From Bacteroidota bacterium (GTDB taxonomy: Bacteria; Bacteroidota; Bacteroidia; AKYH767-A; OLB10), in assembly GCA_016721435.1 (NCBI GenBank), contig JADKIC010000028.1:4524-68523 (forward strand): a stretch of DNA of 64,000 nucleotides. The letters run 5' to 3'. Position 1 is the first letter of the stretch, and the number at the start of each line of letters is the position of its first letter. The position numbers and the translations under genes are program-made. Below are positions 1-9,369 of the stretch, in pieces. The notes beneath the pieces are model-generated. The model saw nothing but the letters and a program-made list of their open reading frames with translations. It ran no database searches and was not told where the DNA came from.

Positions 1-239
1 CCACAGTATTCCGTCATACGTTGGTGGTAAAAGTAAAATTGGATAAAAACGAACCCGCTGTGGATACCCTCTCCGATATCTGGAGGACTGCGGAGATGCA
101 TGAACGTGAGGCTTACGATTTGATGGGCATTGTCTTCACCGATCATCCTGACCTGCGAAGATTGTTTTTAACTCCTGACCATGTAGGATACCCTTTGCGA
201 AAAGATTATGAGGACCCTGTTAATATGATTAAACTCTGA
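1..239 (+). CDS. nuoC: NADH-quinone oxidoreductase subunit C, 3' part
   Basis: This is the C-terminal ~78 residues of the 30-kDa (NuoC) subunit of complex I, running off the left edge of the window. The reading frame is open from base 3. It carries the family signature EREAYDLMGIVFTDHPDLRR, followed by a PLRKDYE tail, which is typical of the 30-kDa subunit. NuoC sits in the peripheral arm next to NuoD on the membrane side. It stops 2 bases before the nuoD ATG, so the two genes are separate and not fused as nuoCD, unlike in enterobacteria. The 5' part is outside the window. Confidence 0.93.
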   Translation, partial: TVFRHTLVVKVKLDKNEPAVDTLSDIWRTAEMHEREAYDLMGIVFTDHPDLRRLFLTPDHVGYPLRKDYEDPVNMIKL

Positions 240-241
240 TT

Positions 242-1353
242 ATGCTCGAAGAAATCGGCACCAACGACCAGGGTGATATGATCATCAATGTAGGGCCACA
301 ACACCCTTCCACTCATGGTGTATTGCATTTGGTCATTACCTTGCATGGCGAAACCATTAAAAAAGTTGAACCACATCTCGGTTATATACATCGCTCCATA
401 GAAAAATGTGCGAGAGTTTATCCTACAGACAATTTATTTATGTTACCAGTCGTATGGATTATCTCTCCTCTCACATTAACAATCATGCCTGTGCGATCTG
501 TGTGGAAAAAGGATTGCAACTGGAAATCCCTGCGCGTGCTCAGGTCATTCGTGTGCTTATGGATGAACTCACCCGCCTCGCTTCACACTTGCTATGGTGG
601 GGTGCGCTCGCTATGGATTTAGGGGCCTTTACGCCCTTCTTTTATTCGTTCCGTGAGCGGGAGATGATCAATGAGATCATGGAAGATACCTGCGGGGCGA
701 GATTAACGATGAATTATATTGTTCCCGGCGGACTCATGATGGACCTCCATCCGGATTTCCAACGTAAGGTGAAAGAATTTCTTCGGCTTTTCCGTTCTAA
801 AATTCACAAGTATGATGAGTTGGTAACCGGAAATATAATTTTCAAAGCCGCACTAAAAATGTAGGGAGTAATTTCAAAGAAGATGCAATTTCCTTTGGCT
901 GCAGCGGACCAACAGCCAGAGGGAGCAGCGTCAGTTGTGATATACGTAAACTTTATCCCTATGAAGTTTATGACACCTTGCAATTTGATGAAGTAATAGA
1001 GCAAAGCGGTGATTCCTTTGCGAGATATAAAGTAAGAATCGGTGAAATGATTCAAAGTATGCATATTATTGACCAGTTAATTGATAATATTCCCGAAGGT
1101 GATATTCAGGCAAAGACAAAAGCCGTATTGAAATTGCCTAAAGGAGACTTCTATAGCAGAGTGGAAACAGCACGTGGAGAGTTAGGCGTTTACCTTATCA
1201 GCGAAGGTGGAACTACACCTTACCGCATTAAATTCAGATCACCGGGCTTCTCAAATCTAAGTGCCCTTGATCATATGGTACGCGGAGGAAAAATGGTGAC
1301 CTGATGGCTACGATAGGACATTGGATCTGGTAATACCGGATATTGATCGTTGA
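242..1353 (+). CDS. nuoD: NADH-quinone oxidoreductase subunit D (four apparent frameshifts)
   Basis: 49-kDa subunit of complex I, which with NuoB forms the quinone site in the peripheral arm. The N-terminus has the family motif GPQHPSTHGVL, then HLGYIHR, RMDYLS and GCSGP in order. The C-terminus LDLVIPDIDR is recoverable before the TGA at 1351-1353. The coding sequence passes through all three frames. One A is missing near 400 (A5 run before TGCGAG), one A near 844-846, one G near 1296-1298, and one base near 1319. Repaired, it is ~370 residues, slightly short of the usual ~400. I read the breaks as sequencing indels because each side is perfectly conserved. The start ATG at 242 follows nuoC by 2 bases. 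Confidence 0.92.
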
Positions 1354-1480
1354 AAGGTTTAATGTTCAATGTTTAGGTTTAAGGTTTAAGTTCAATGTTT
1401 AAAGTTAAAGTTCAATGTTAAAGTTCAATGTTTAAAGTTCAGCGTTAAGGTTTCCTGGCGATTCTTCGCGATTCTGCTTC
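1354..1480 (+). repeat. Heptad repeat tract (family A) directly after nuoD
   Basis: Starting right at the nuoD stop, the sequence is a degenerate string of 7-mers such as GGTTTAA, AGTTCAA and TGTTCAA. It is the same family as the tracts at 44776-44849 and 45625-45810. It fills the interval in which nuoE, nuoF and nuoG would be expected. The remaining ~140 bases before nuoH (1481-1617) are AT-rich, with no gene or clear promoter that I can identify. Confidence 0.8.
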
Positions 1481-1617
1481 ATGGTTTAAGGTTATAGAAT
1501 AGGATAGAATGTGATTTAATTTTTAAATGGGATTATTTAGAATTGATTTAGCAGGTGAACATAAAATGGATGGAAGTAGAGGGATAATGAGGGTTGGAAA
1601 ATAAAATTAAGGATTGA

Positions 1618-2693
1618 ATGATAAGTCTTGAAAATATAACACAAGGATTGCAAGGTTGGTTGCAGGCAACTTTGGGAGAGCCGTGGGCATTTCTTGTTGT
1701 TTGCGTTATTGTGGGAATCGCAGCCATTACACTTTTTGCAGTGTTAGGGCTGGCATTGGTGTATATGGAAAGGAAAGTGGCGGCACTCATGCAAATCAGA
1801 ATCGGGCCGAACCGTGTGGGTCCTAAAGGGATTTTCCAGACAAGTGCAGACACGTTGAAGTTGGTGATGAAGGAAGGACTCACTCCCGACGGAGCAGATA
1901 AATTTCTATTCAACCTTGCGCCCTTCATGGTCATGATTGCTGCTATGCTTATTTTGGCACCTATTGGTTTCGCCCGAAATTTTCAAATCTGGGATCTAAA
2001 TATTGGCGTGTTATATGTGGCTGCAATTTCTTCAGTAGCTGTTATTGGTATACTGATGGCCGGATGGTCCAGCAATAATAAATATTCGTTACTCGGCGCT
2101 ATGAGAAGTGCCGCGCAGATCGTCAGCTATGAACTATCAGCAGGGCTATCAATTCTTGCTATCGTTGTACTCACCGGCAGTCTGAAATAAGTGACATTAT
2201 TTACTCCCAGGAAAATGGCTGGTGGATCATCAAAGGTCATATTCCCGCCATCATTGCTTTCATTATATTTTTGATTGCAGTAACAGCGGAGACCAATCGC
2301 GCACCCTTCGATCTGGCTGAAGCAGAATCGGAATTAACAGCAGGATTTCATACGGAGTATTCCGGCATGCGGTTCGCGCTCTTTTTCCTCGCGGAGTACA
2401 TCAACATCTTTATTGGCTGCGCGATCGGCGCAACACTCTTCTTAGGAGGATGGATGCCTTTTCATATTGGCAACTGGGAGGGATTCAATCAGGTGATGGA
2501 TTATATTCCTTCTTCACTCTGGTTCCTTGGCAAAACAATGTTTCTGATATTCCTGATCATGTGGTTTCGATGGACATTCCCTCGTCTGCGTGTGGATCAG
2601 TTACTGAATCTTGAATGGAAATACCTGCTTCCGATCAGCATGGTTAATCTATTGCTTGTTACGCTAATTGCAATCATGGGGTGGCATTTATAA
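1618..2693 (+). CDS. nuoH: NADH-quinone oxidoreductase subunit H (one frameshift)
   Basis: Membrane subunit NuoH/ND1 of complex I, ~358 residues after repair, at the joint between the peripheral and membrane arms and lining the quinone chamber. Motifs seen: YMERKVAALMQIRIGPNRVG in the first third, and the highly conserved AETNRAPFDLAEAESEL loop in the second half. About eight hydrophobic segments are visible. A single A is missing at about 2185-2188 (CTGAAATAAGTGAC), which makes a false stop at 2190. Downstream the frame continues with DIIYSQENGWW and runs to TAA at 2691-2693. The gene is followed by nuoI after 20 bases. Confidence 0.94.
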
Positions 2694-2713
2694 ATCAATA
2701 ATTAAAAGAAGAA

Positions 2714-3183
2714 ATGTTTCTTACAGATTATATAAAACAGTTGTGAGTACCCTGGGCTCCCTGCTAAAAGGCATGAAGCTGACAGGTTACTATTTTACCC
2801 ATCCCAAGGAAATTATTACCGAGCAGTATCCTGAAGTAAAACCTGTACTGGCTGAGCGATTCAAGGGAGAGGTGATTATGCCGCATAATGAAAACAACGA
2901 ACATCGTTGCACCGGCTGCACGGCCTGTGAGTTGGCTTGTCCGAATGGTACGATAAAAATTGTGACTAAAAGCGAAGTCAATGCTGAAGGAAAAAAGAAA
3001 AAGGCAATTGACACTTTTGTTTACCGGCTAGAACTCTGTACGATGTGTAATCTTTGCATTGTTTCCTGCCCCTCCGACGCTATCATCATGTCAAACGCTT
3101 TCGAACATAGTGTATATGATCGCCGGCAATTCACCAAAGTCCTGAATAAGCCCGGTTCTAAAATTATGGAGGGTGTAGAATGA
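2714..3183 (+). CDS. nuoI: NADH-quinone oxidoreductase subunit I (start hidden by a frameshift)
   Basis: Ferredoxin-like subunit carrying two [4Fe-4S] clusters (N6a/N6b) that pass electrons to NuoB. Both CxxCxxCxxxCP motifs are present: CTGCTACELACP and CTMCNLCIVSCP. The best start is the ATG at 2714, behind an AAAAGAAGAA purine run. It reads MFLTDYIK and then needs one extra A in the A4 run near 2735-2738 to join the main frame (TVVSTLGSLLKGMK). A longer unbroken frame from 2668 overlaps nuoH and lacks a plausible N-terminus, so I reject it. Repaired length is ~157 residues. The stop overlaps the nuoJ start. Confidence 0.93.
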
Positions 3184-3698
3184 TGAATATGTCCGCCATT
3201 GCTTTCTATTGTATCTCCGCATTTATTCTGATGACGGGGCTGCTTGCCGTTACCAATTCCAATTTGTTTCGTTCGGCAATTAGTTTGCTTTTTTCACTCA
3301 TCGGAATCGCAGCGCTCTACTTCTGGATGGAGGTGGAATTTGCCGCTGCCGTACAGATTATTGTTTATGTAGGTGGCATTGTCGTACTTATTATTTTCTC
3401 CATTTTCCTCACCAGAGGAAGGCAATCACATGCCCTCTCCCCTTTACTAAAGATCGGCATTTGGTGCATTGGCCGGACTGGCCGGTGCAGCATACACGTG
3501 TTACTCATAGCGGAGAACAGCTGGAAGGCGGGTGATGGTTCAACATTTGATCCTTCTGTCAGAAAAATAGGCTTTCTACTTGTAGACAATTCGCCGGAAA
3601 GCTATGTATTGCCCTTTGAAGTGGTGAGCATATTATTGCTTGCCGCGATGATAGGATGTATTGTCATTGCCATAAAATCAAGACCTGAAGAAAAATGA
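3180..3698 (+). CDS. nuoJ: NADH-quinone oxidoreductase subunit J
   Basis: Membrane subunit NuoJ/ND6, 172 residues, with hydrophobic helices at both ends and the motif FAAAVQIIVYVGGIVVL typical of the family (the helix with the pi-bulge). ATGATGA overlaps the nuoI stop and ATGA overlaps nuoK, so translation is probably coupled. The stretch 3456-3510 reads as basic or polar in the main frame but as a good transmembrane helix (AFGALAGLAGAAYTCYS) in the +1 frame. There is therefore probably a pair of compensating single-base indels, and residues ~90-112 of the naive translation are wrong. Confidence 0.92.
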   Translation: MMNMSAIAFYCISAFILMTGLLAVTNSNLFRSAISLLFSLIGIAALYFWMEVEFAAAVQIIVYVGGIVVLIIFSIFLTRGRQSHALSPLLKIGIWCIGRTGRCSIHVLLIAENSWKAGDGSTFDPSVRKIGFLLVDNSPESYVLPFEVVSILLLAAMIGCIVIAIKSRPEEK

Positions 3699-4009
3699 GC
3701 GCTGTCCCTTTAACACATATCATTTGCATGAGTTCCATTCTTTTCTTTATCGGAGCGTATGGATTCCTCACCCGCAGGAATATGATCGCCATGCTTATCT
3801 CTTTGGAATTAATGCTGAACAGCGTGAATATAAATTTCATTGCTTTCAACAAATATCTGTTCCCGGATAATATAGATGGACTGGGATTTACCATCTTCAT
3901 CATTGCCATTGCCGCTGCTGAGGCTGCTGTAGCTATTGCGATAATTATAAATCTATACAGAAACACCCGTTCTATAGATGCCGAAAAAGCAAACGAATTG
4001 AAATATTGA
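3695..4009 (+). CDS. nuoK: NADH-quinone oxidoreductase subunit K
   Basis: NuoK/ND4L, 104 residues, three transmembrane helices, and intact. The conserved acidic residues of the proton channel are visible in LISLELMLNSVNINF (helix 2) and AAAEAAVAIAI (helix 3). Length and spacing are exactly those of the family. The start overlaps the nuoJ stop by the ATGA arrangement, and nuoL follows 17 bases later. Confidence 0.95.
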   Translation: MSAVPLTHIICMSSILFFIGAYGFLTRRNMIAMLISLELMLNSVNINFIAFNKYLFPDNIDGLGFTIFIIAIAAAEAAVAIAIIINLYRNTRSIDAEKANELKY

Positions 4010-4026
4010 TAATCTATCCAGAGCGA

Positions 4027-5957
4027 ATGAACCTACCGATTAACCTACTTCTGATACCATTACTTCCACTGTTCACCTTTTTTACTGCTGGGCATCTTTG
4101 GAAGGAAATACCTCAGTAATATTGCCGGAATTATTGGCACGACGTCTCTTTTCATTTCATCCCTGCTTTCTTTGCAAACTGCCTACAACTATTTTGCTCA
4201 TCCTATCGGAGATGTATATACGCAAATCGTTGCCTGGAAGATGACATGGCTCCCTTTTTCACCCGGAGTCTCGATTGACATTGGAATCTTACTTGACCCG
4301 ATTTCTGTGATGATGCTTGTGGTAGTGACGCTGGTATCCCTGATGGTGCATATTTATAGTCTGGGGTATATGAAAGGGGAAGATCGCTTTGCCACTTACT
4401 ATTCCTTTCTTTCCTTATTTACCTTTTCCATGCTTGGCCTTGTGGTTTCCGTTAATATTTTCCAGATTTATATGTTCTGGGAATTGGTAGGCGTATCCTC
4501 TTTCCTGCTCATTGGCTATTACTTCGACAAACCCTCGGCCGTTGCTGCATCCAAAAAAGCATTTATCGTTACCCGCTTTGCTGATCTGGGCTTTCTTATC
4601 GGAATACTGGCGCTTTCTTATCATGCTCACACACTCGACTTCCCAACACTTATTGAACGTCTCACCACCTATGATTCACCCTGGCTCAACTCCGCGATCA
4701 CCTCCTCCTTTTTAGGATTAAGTGCACTCACGTGGGGTCTTGTATTGGTATTTATCGGCGGAGCCGGAAAAAGTGCAATGTTTCCGTTGCATATCTGGTT
4801 GCCTGATGCGATGGAAGGTCCAACACCCGTTTCCGCATTGATCCATGCCGCTACCATGGTGGTAGCAGGTGTTTTTCTGGTAGCAAGATTATTTCCTGTA
4901 TTTTCAATTTCATGTCCGGGTGCGCTGGAACTGGTCATGTGGGTAGGCGCTATATCCGCACTCTTTGCTGCCATCATTGCCTGTACCCAAACCGATATTA
5001 AACGGGTACTCGCGTATTCTACCATGTCACAAATCGGTTACATGATGTTCTCGCTTGGCGTTTCCGGTTATCATGGAGTGGATGGACTTGGTTATACTGC
5101 CTCCATGTTTCATCTGTTCACGCATGCCTTCTTCAAAGCACTTTTATTCCTTGGTGCCGGTGCTGTCATACATATGATTCATAGTAACGACATGAAGAAT
5201 ATGGGTGGACTTCGAAATCCATGCCCGTTACACAATTTACGTTCCTTGCCTGTCTTGCGATTTCAGGCATCCCTCCTTTGCAGGTTTCTTCATAAAGGAA
5301 GAAATACTCACAGCCGCATGGAACAGCAACACCACTATTTATTATATCGCACTATTAACAGCAGGCATTACAGCATTTTATATGTTCCGTCTTTACTTCA
5401 GTATCTTTTGGTCGAAGGAACCTGTACACCATTCGGACAACCATGGTCATGGTGAAGGAACGCTCAGCATGAAAATACCATTATTGATTTTAAGCGCCGG
5501 AGCGATTGGTGCCGGATTTATTCCATTTGGCAATTATGTATCAGCTGATGGACATCATTTACATATACCCTTTGAAATCACTGCCGCCATCCTTCCTGTT
5601 GTTGTCGCCCTGACTGGAATCGGAATTGCCTATTTCCTCTACTTTAAGAAGAGCGAAAAGCCGGATCATATCGCTGCGTCGCTTAGCGGACTATATACCA
5701 CGGCTTACCGAAAATTCTATATCGATGAAGTCTACCTGTTCGTCACCAAAAAAATTATCTTCCCGCTCATCGGACAACCGGCGGCGTGGATTGACAGGAC
5801 TATTGTGGATGGAACCATGAACGGACTCGCCACTGCAGTAGTTTGGAAATCCAATCTTATCAAAGGAATTCAATCAGGTAAAATACAGGACTATGCACTT
5901 TACTTTTACGCGGGCATATTCGGATTAGCTGTATTGGCCATCTATCTCTCCATCTAA
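4027..5957 (+). CDS. nuoL: NADH-quinone oxidoreductase subunit L (three frameshifts)
   Basis: NuoL/ND5, the distal antiporter-like proton-pumping subunit with the long lateral helix, ~643 residues after repair. Motifs include LVSLMVHIYSLGYM, FWELVGVSSFLLIGYYF, KSAMFPLHIWLPDAMEGPTP and HLFTHAFFKALLFLGAG. The start ATG at 4027 reads MNLPINLLLIPLLPLF and then shifts frame in a T run (4079-4085) into FLLLGIFGRKYLS. Two more shifts fall at about 5213 (A run after CTTCG) and about 5277 (T run in CCTCCTTTGCAGG). Together they restore PVTQFTFLACLAISGIPPF and then AGFFIKEE. Stop TAA is at 5955-5957, and nuoM starts 6 bases later. Confidence 0.94.
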
Positions 5958-5963
5958 ACACTC

Positions 5964-7463
5964 ATGAACCTCCATCTACTCCTCCTCCTTCCGGCACTTG
6001 GCTTTTGCAACGCTCATCTCCAAAGAGCTCAAGACGGTTCGGATGATTGCATTTATAGGATCGGCTATACAACTTGTATTGAGTTTTATTTTGCTGGCAA
6101 GTTTCACCGCTGAAAGAGCAGCCGGAAATACTGCTCCTATGCTCTTCTACTCCACATATTCCTGGTTTCCACAACTCGGGATTGCCTATACAACGGGCGT
6201 TGATGGAATTTCTGTGGCAATGATATTACTGGCAGCTGTGGTGGTGGTGTCCGGTGTTCTGGTATCCTGGAAGATGCAAAAACTTTCACGGGAATTCTTC
6301 TTCCTGCTCATGCTGCTCAGTGCCGGCGCCTATGGATTCTTTATTTCTCTTGACCTCTTCACGCTATTCTTCTTCCTGGAAATTGCCGTCATTCCCAAGT
6401 TCCTGTTGATTGGTGTCTGGGGTAGCGGCAAAAAAGAATACAGTGCCATGAAACTGGCGTTGATGCTGATGGCAGGATCTGCATTTGTCTTCCTTGGGTT
6501 GCTGGGCCTGTACTTCAATAGTGCTGATGCATCAGGACATTACACTTTTGACTTGCTCGAACTATCGGTAAGGCCTATCCCTTATCAGCGCAAATGATTT
6601 TCTTCCCGCTGGCTTTTGTTGGTTTTGGAATTTTTGGCGCCTTGTTCCCCTTCCATACATGGGTGCCTGACGGACATAGTTCGGCGCCAACAGCAGCGTC
6701 GATGTTCCTCGCAGGTATTTCGATGAAACTGGGGGGATATGGTTGCCTGCGTGTAGCCACTTATCTCATGCCGGAAGCGGCTCATGAATATGCTCCTTTG
6801 ATTATCCTGTTATCCGCGATTGCAATTATTTATGGTGCTTTTGCCACAATGATGCAGACAGATCTCAAATACATCAACGCGTACTCTTCTGTGAGCCATT
6901 GCGGATTTGTATTGCTGGGCATCGGTATGCTCAATGAAACTGCCATTACCGGAGCGGTGATGCAAATGGTATCACATGGTCTGATGACAGCCCTTTTCTT
7001 CGCCGCCATTGGAATGATTTACGAACGCACGCATACCCGCATGGTGGCACAGCTGGGAGGATTGCTGAAAGTAATGCCTTTTATCTCTTCCATCTTCGTT
7101 ATTGCGGGACTCTGTTCACTCGGTTTACCCGGCTTCAGTGGATTTGTATCAGAGATGACTATATTCATGGGCGCCTGGCAACATGCCGATCTTTGGTACC
7201 GCGCCGCTACCATTGCCTCCTGCGCTTCCATTGTAGTAACGGCGGTGTATATACTAAGAGCAGCAGGAAAAGCCATAATGGGACCAATCGCCGATGAACA
7301 TCATCTTCATCTTGGTGATGCCGCATGGAACGAAAAGCTGGCAGCAGTATTACTCCTGAGCGGAATTGTTGTCATTGGAATTGCCCCCTTCTGGCTGACT
7401 CAACTTATCACTCCCGGCGTAAACGGAATCATGGCCAACATTGGTCGCACACTATCATTTTAA
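5964..7463 (+). CDS. nuoM: NADH-quinone oxidoreductase subunit M (two frameshifts)
   Basis: NuoM/ND4 antiporter-like subunit, ~500 residues. Visible motifs: LFFFLEIAVIPKFLLIGVWG with the key membrane Glu, FPFHTWVPDGHSSAPT and LGLPGFSGFVSEM. The start ATG at 5964 reads MNLHLLLLLPALG, then a base is lost near 5998 before AFATLISKELK. A second shift lies near 6565-6590, where ..DLLELS joins KAYPLSAQMIFF. Both joins give continuous family-like sequence, so I treat the gene as intact in the organism. Confidence 0.93.
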
Positions 7464-7473
7464 GCAAGAGCAT

Positions 7474-8884
7474 ATGATCTATGAATTCCTTCAATTAATG
7501 AAACATGAGCTTTTGCTCTGCGGGTTGCTTTTTGCCGTGCTCATTTTAAAAATTAATGAAAATAACGACCAAAACAGAAACTGGACCCTCATCATAAATG
7601 TATTGCTCACTTTGAATTTTGTAGCAGGATTCTTTTTCAATAGCAGTGGCGAACTATTCAATGGCATGTTTAAAACGAATGATCTGCTTCAACTTGAAAA
7701 AAACATTCTCAATCTGGGACTATTAATTGTGTCGCTACAGGCCTACCCCTGGATAAAAACGCACAGGCACCTTCCGGAGTTCTACATGTTGATCCTTTCC
7801 ACCTTAACGGGAATGTTTTATGATTTCATCAGGACATATGCTACTCTTTTACATTGGCCTGGAGTTATCTACCATTCCAATGGCAGCATTGGCAAACTTC
7901 AATCTTAACAAAAGACAATCATCGGAAGCCGGCATGAAAATGATCATGTCTTCTGCTTTCAGTTCTGCATTGCTGCTGATGGGAATATCACTCCTTTATG
8001 GTACCACAGGTGCCTTATCCTTTTCTGAAATCAGTACTTCATTAACCGGCTCACCCTTGCAACTCTTTGCCTTTGTTCTATTGTTCACGGGCTTTGCTTT
8101 TAAACTATCGGTCGTTCCCTTTCACTTCTGGACGGCTGATGTTTATGAAGGGGCTCCAATACCTGTTACAGCTTACTTGTCGGTTGTTTCAAAAGCTGCA
8201 GTTGCCTTCGTATTTGTATCCGTCCTTTATCATGTGTTCGGCGGACTGTCAACCACCTGGTATTTTCTTTTGTTTCTCACCGCAGTGCTTACGATAGGCA
8301 TCGGAAATCTATTCGCTATACGACAGCAAAACATAAAACGGTTTCTTGCATTTTCTTCCATTGCACAAGTAGGATTTATCCTTATTGGTATTTCTGCGGG
8401 ATCACAGGAAGGCGAAGCTTCAGTCATCTATTTCCTTCTCATCTATCTCTTCTCCAACTTAGGTGCATTTGGTGTGGCCAATATCATCAGCACCGCCACC
8501 GGAAAAGAAAATATCGATGACTATAAAGGTCTCTATAAAACAAATCCTGCATTGAGCTGGATACTGACTATATCACTTTTCTCACTCGCAGGCGTTCCAC
8601 CTACAGCGGGCTTCTTTGGAAAATTATTTCTACTTACTGCAGGAGCATCTACCGGCAATTACATCCTTGCCGGCTTTGCTTCTATCAACATGGTGATCTC
8701 CATGTATTATTATCTGCGCATAGTAAAGGCGATGTTCATGGATCCAAACGAAACACCTATTGCTTCTTTGACAATGAACAGAGTTCCGGGTATAGCATTG
8801 GTAATTTGTCTGGTGGGAATACTGGTCACAGGATTCTACGGAGGCATATACAGTTTTATACACACGCTGAGCGGCGGCATCTGA
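7474..8884 (+). CDS. nuoN: NADH-quinone oxidoreductase subunit N (one frameshift)
   Basis: NuoN/ND2 antiporter-like subunit, ~470 residues with about 14 hydrophobic segments. Motifs: LLFYIGLELSTIPMAAL, SVVPFHFWTADVYEGAPIPV and the LAGVPPTAGFFGK loop. The ATG at 7474 is chosen because it follows nuoM by 10 bases and gives a hydrophobic N-terminus. One T too many in the T4 run at 7816-7819 shifts the frame, and removing it restores LTGMFMISSGHMLL. This is the last nuo gene here. Confidence 0.93.
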
Positions 8885-8898
8885 AAACAATATCAACC

Positions 8899-9276
8899 AT
8901 GGCTATCAATAAAAATCACGAATTTGAAGAATTAGACGGCGTGAAATGCTGCATTGTTGAAAGAGCAGTAACTCCGGACCGTGCTCAGTTTTTAAAAACT
9001 CTTTTAGAAGGAAACGGGTATACGGTAGTCGTTAGTGGAATTATTCCAAAAGCTGCACCTGTGCCTCCTCCTGCTGAAGGCGAAACACCTGCACCACCAT
9101 CACCTCCTCCTGCACCCACCCAATTTACAGTGGGCGTAACAGATATGACCTTTAATACCATCAATGCCATTTTTGGAAGATTGTTACGCACAAAAGAAGG
9201 GCATGTCGTTACCCTTGCCTACTGGAAGCAAAACGAAATCATTTCCAATGATGAAGTACCTTATTTTGAATTTTAA
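8899..9276 (+). CDS. Small proline-rich hypothetical protein downstream of nuoN
   Basis: A 125-residue cytosolic-looking protein (no signal peptide or membrane segment), starting at the ATG 14 bases after nuoN. Two small globular halves flank a Pro/Ala-rich linker at residues ~52-75 (PPPAEGETPAPPSPPPAP). The first half ends KTLLEGNGYTVVVSG and the second reads FTVGVTDMTFNTINAIFGR. The layout looks like a small alpha/beta domain interrupted by a linker. I do not recognise the family. Its position as the last gene of the nuo transcript makes a complex I-linked or co-regulated role possible, but nothing in the sequence proves it. Confidence 0.75.
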   Translation: MAINKNHEFEELDGVKCCIVERAVTPDRAQFLKTLLEGNGYTVVVSGIIPKAAPVPPPAEGETPAPPSPPPAPTQFTVGVTDMTFNTINAIFGRLLRTKEGHVVTLAYWKQNEIISNDEVPYFEF

Positions 9277-9295
9277 CAATTGATTTAATTTGCCC

Positions 9296-9366
9296 CTGGC
9301 TGATCGCTTCTTGCAATTGCCTATTCACAAGAAGCAAGCAGCCAGAAGCAAGCAGCCAGAAGCAAA
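9296..9366. repeat. Family B 7/14-bp repeat forming a hairpin between convergent genes
   Basis: Heptads AGCAAGC and AGCCAGA alternate up to 5 bases from the nifJ stop. The left arm CTGGCTG (9296-9302) plus GCTTCTTG (9306-9313) pairs with CAAGAAGC (9328-9335) plus CAGCCAG (9339-9345). That is 15 paired bases with a 3-nt internal loop and a 14-nt terminal loop. It lies between the 3' ends of the nuo transcript (+) and nifJ (-), so it could act as a bidirectional terminator, although there is no long T tract. Confidence 0.7.
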
Positions 9367-9369
9367 TCG

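Noticed and set aside
2668..2713. Upstream start for nuoI inside nuoH
   Set aside because: The extension (MQSWGGIYKSIIKRR) is the nuoH end read in another frame. MFLTDYIK at 2714 plus one missing base gives the family N-terminus.
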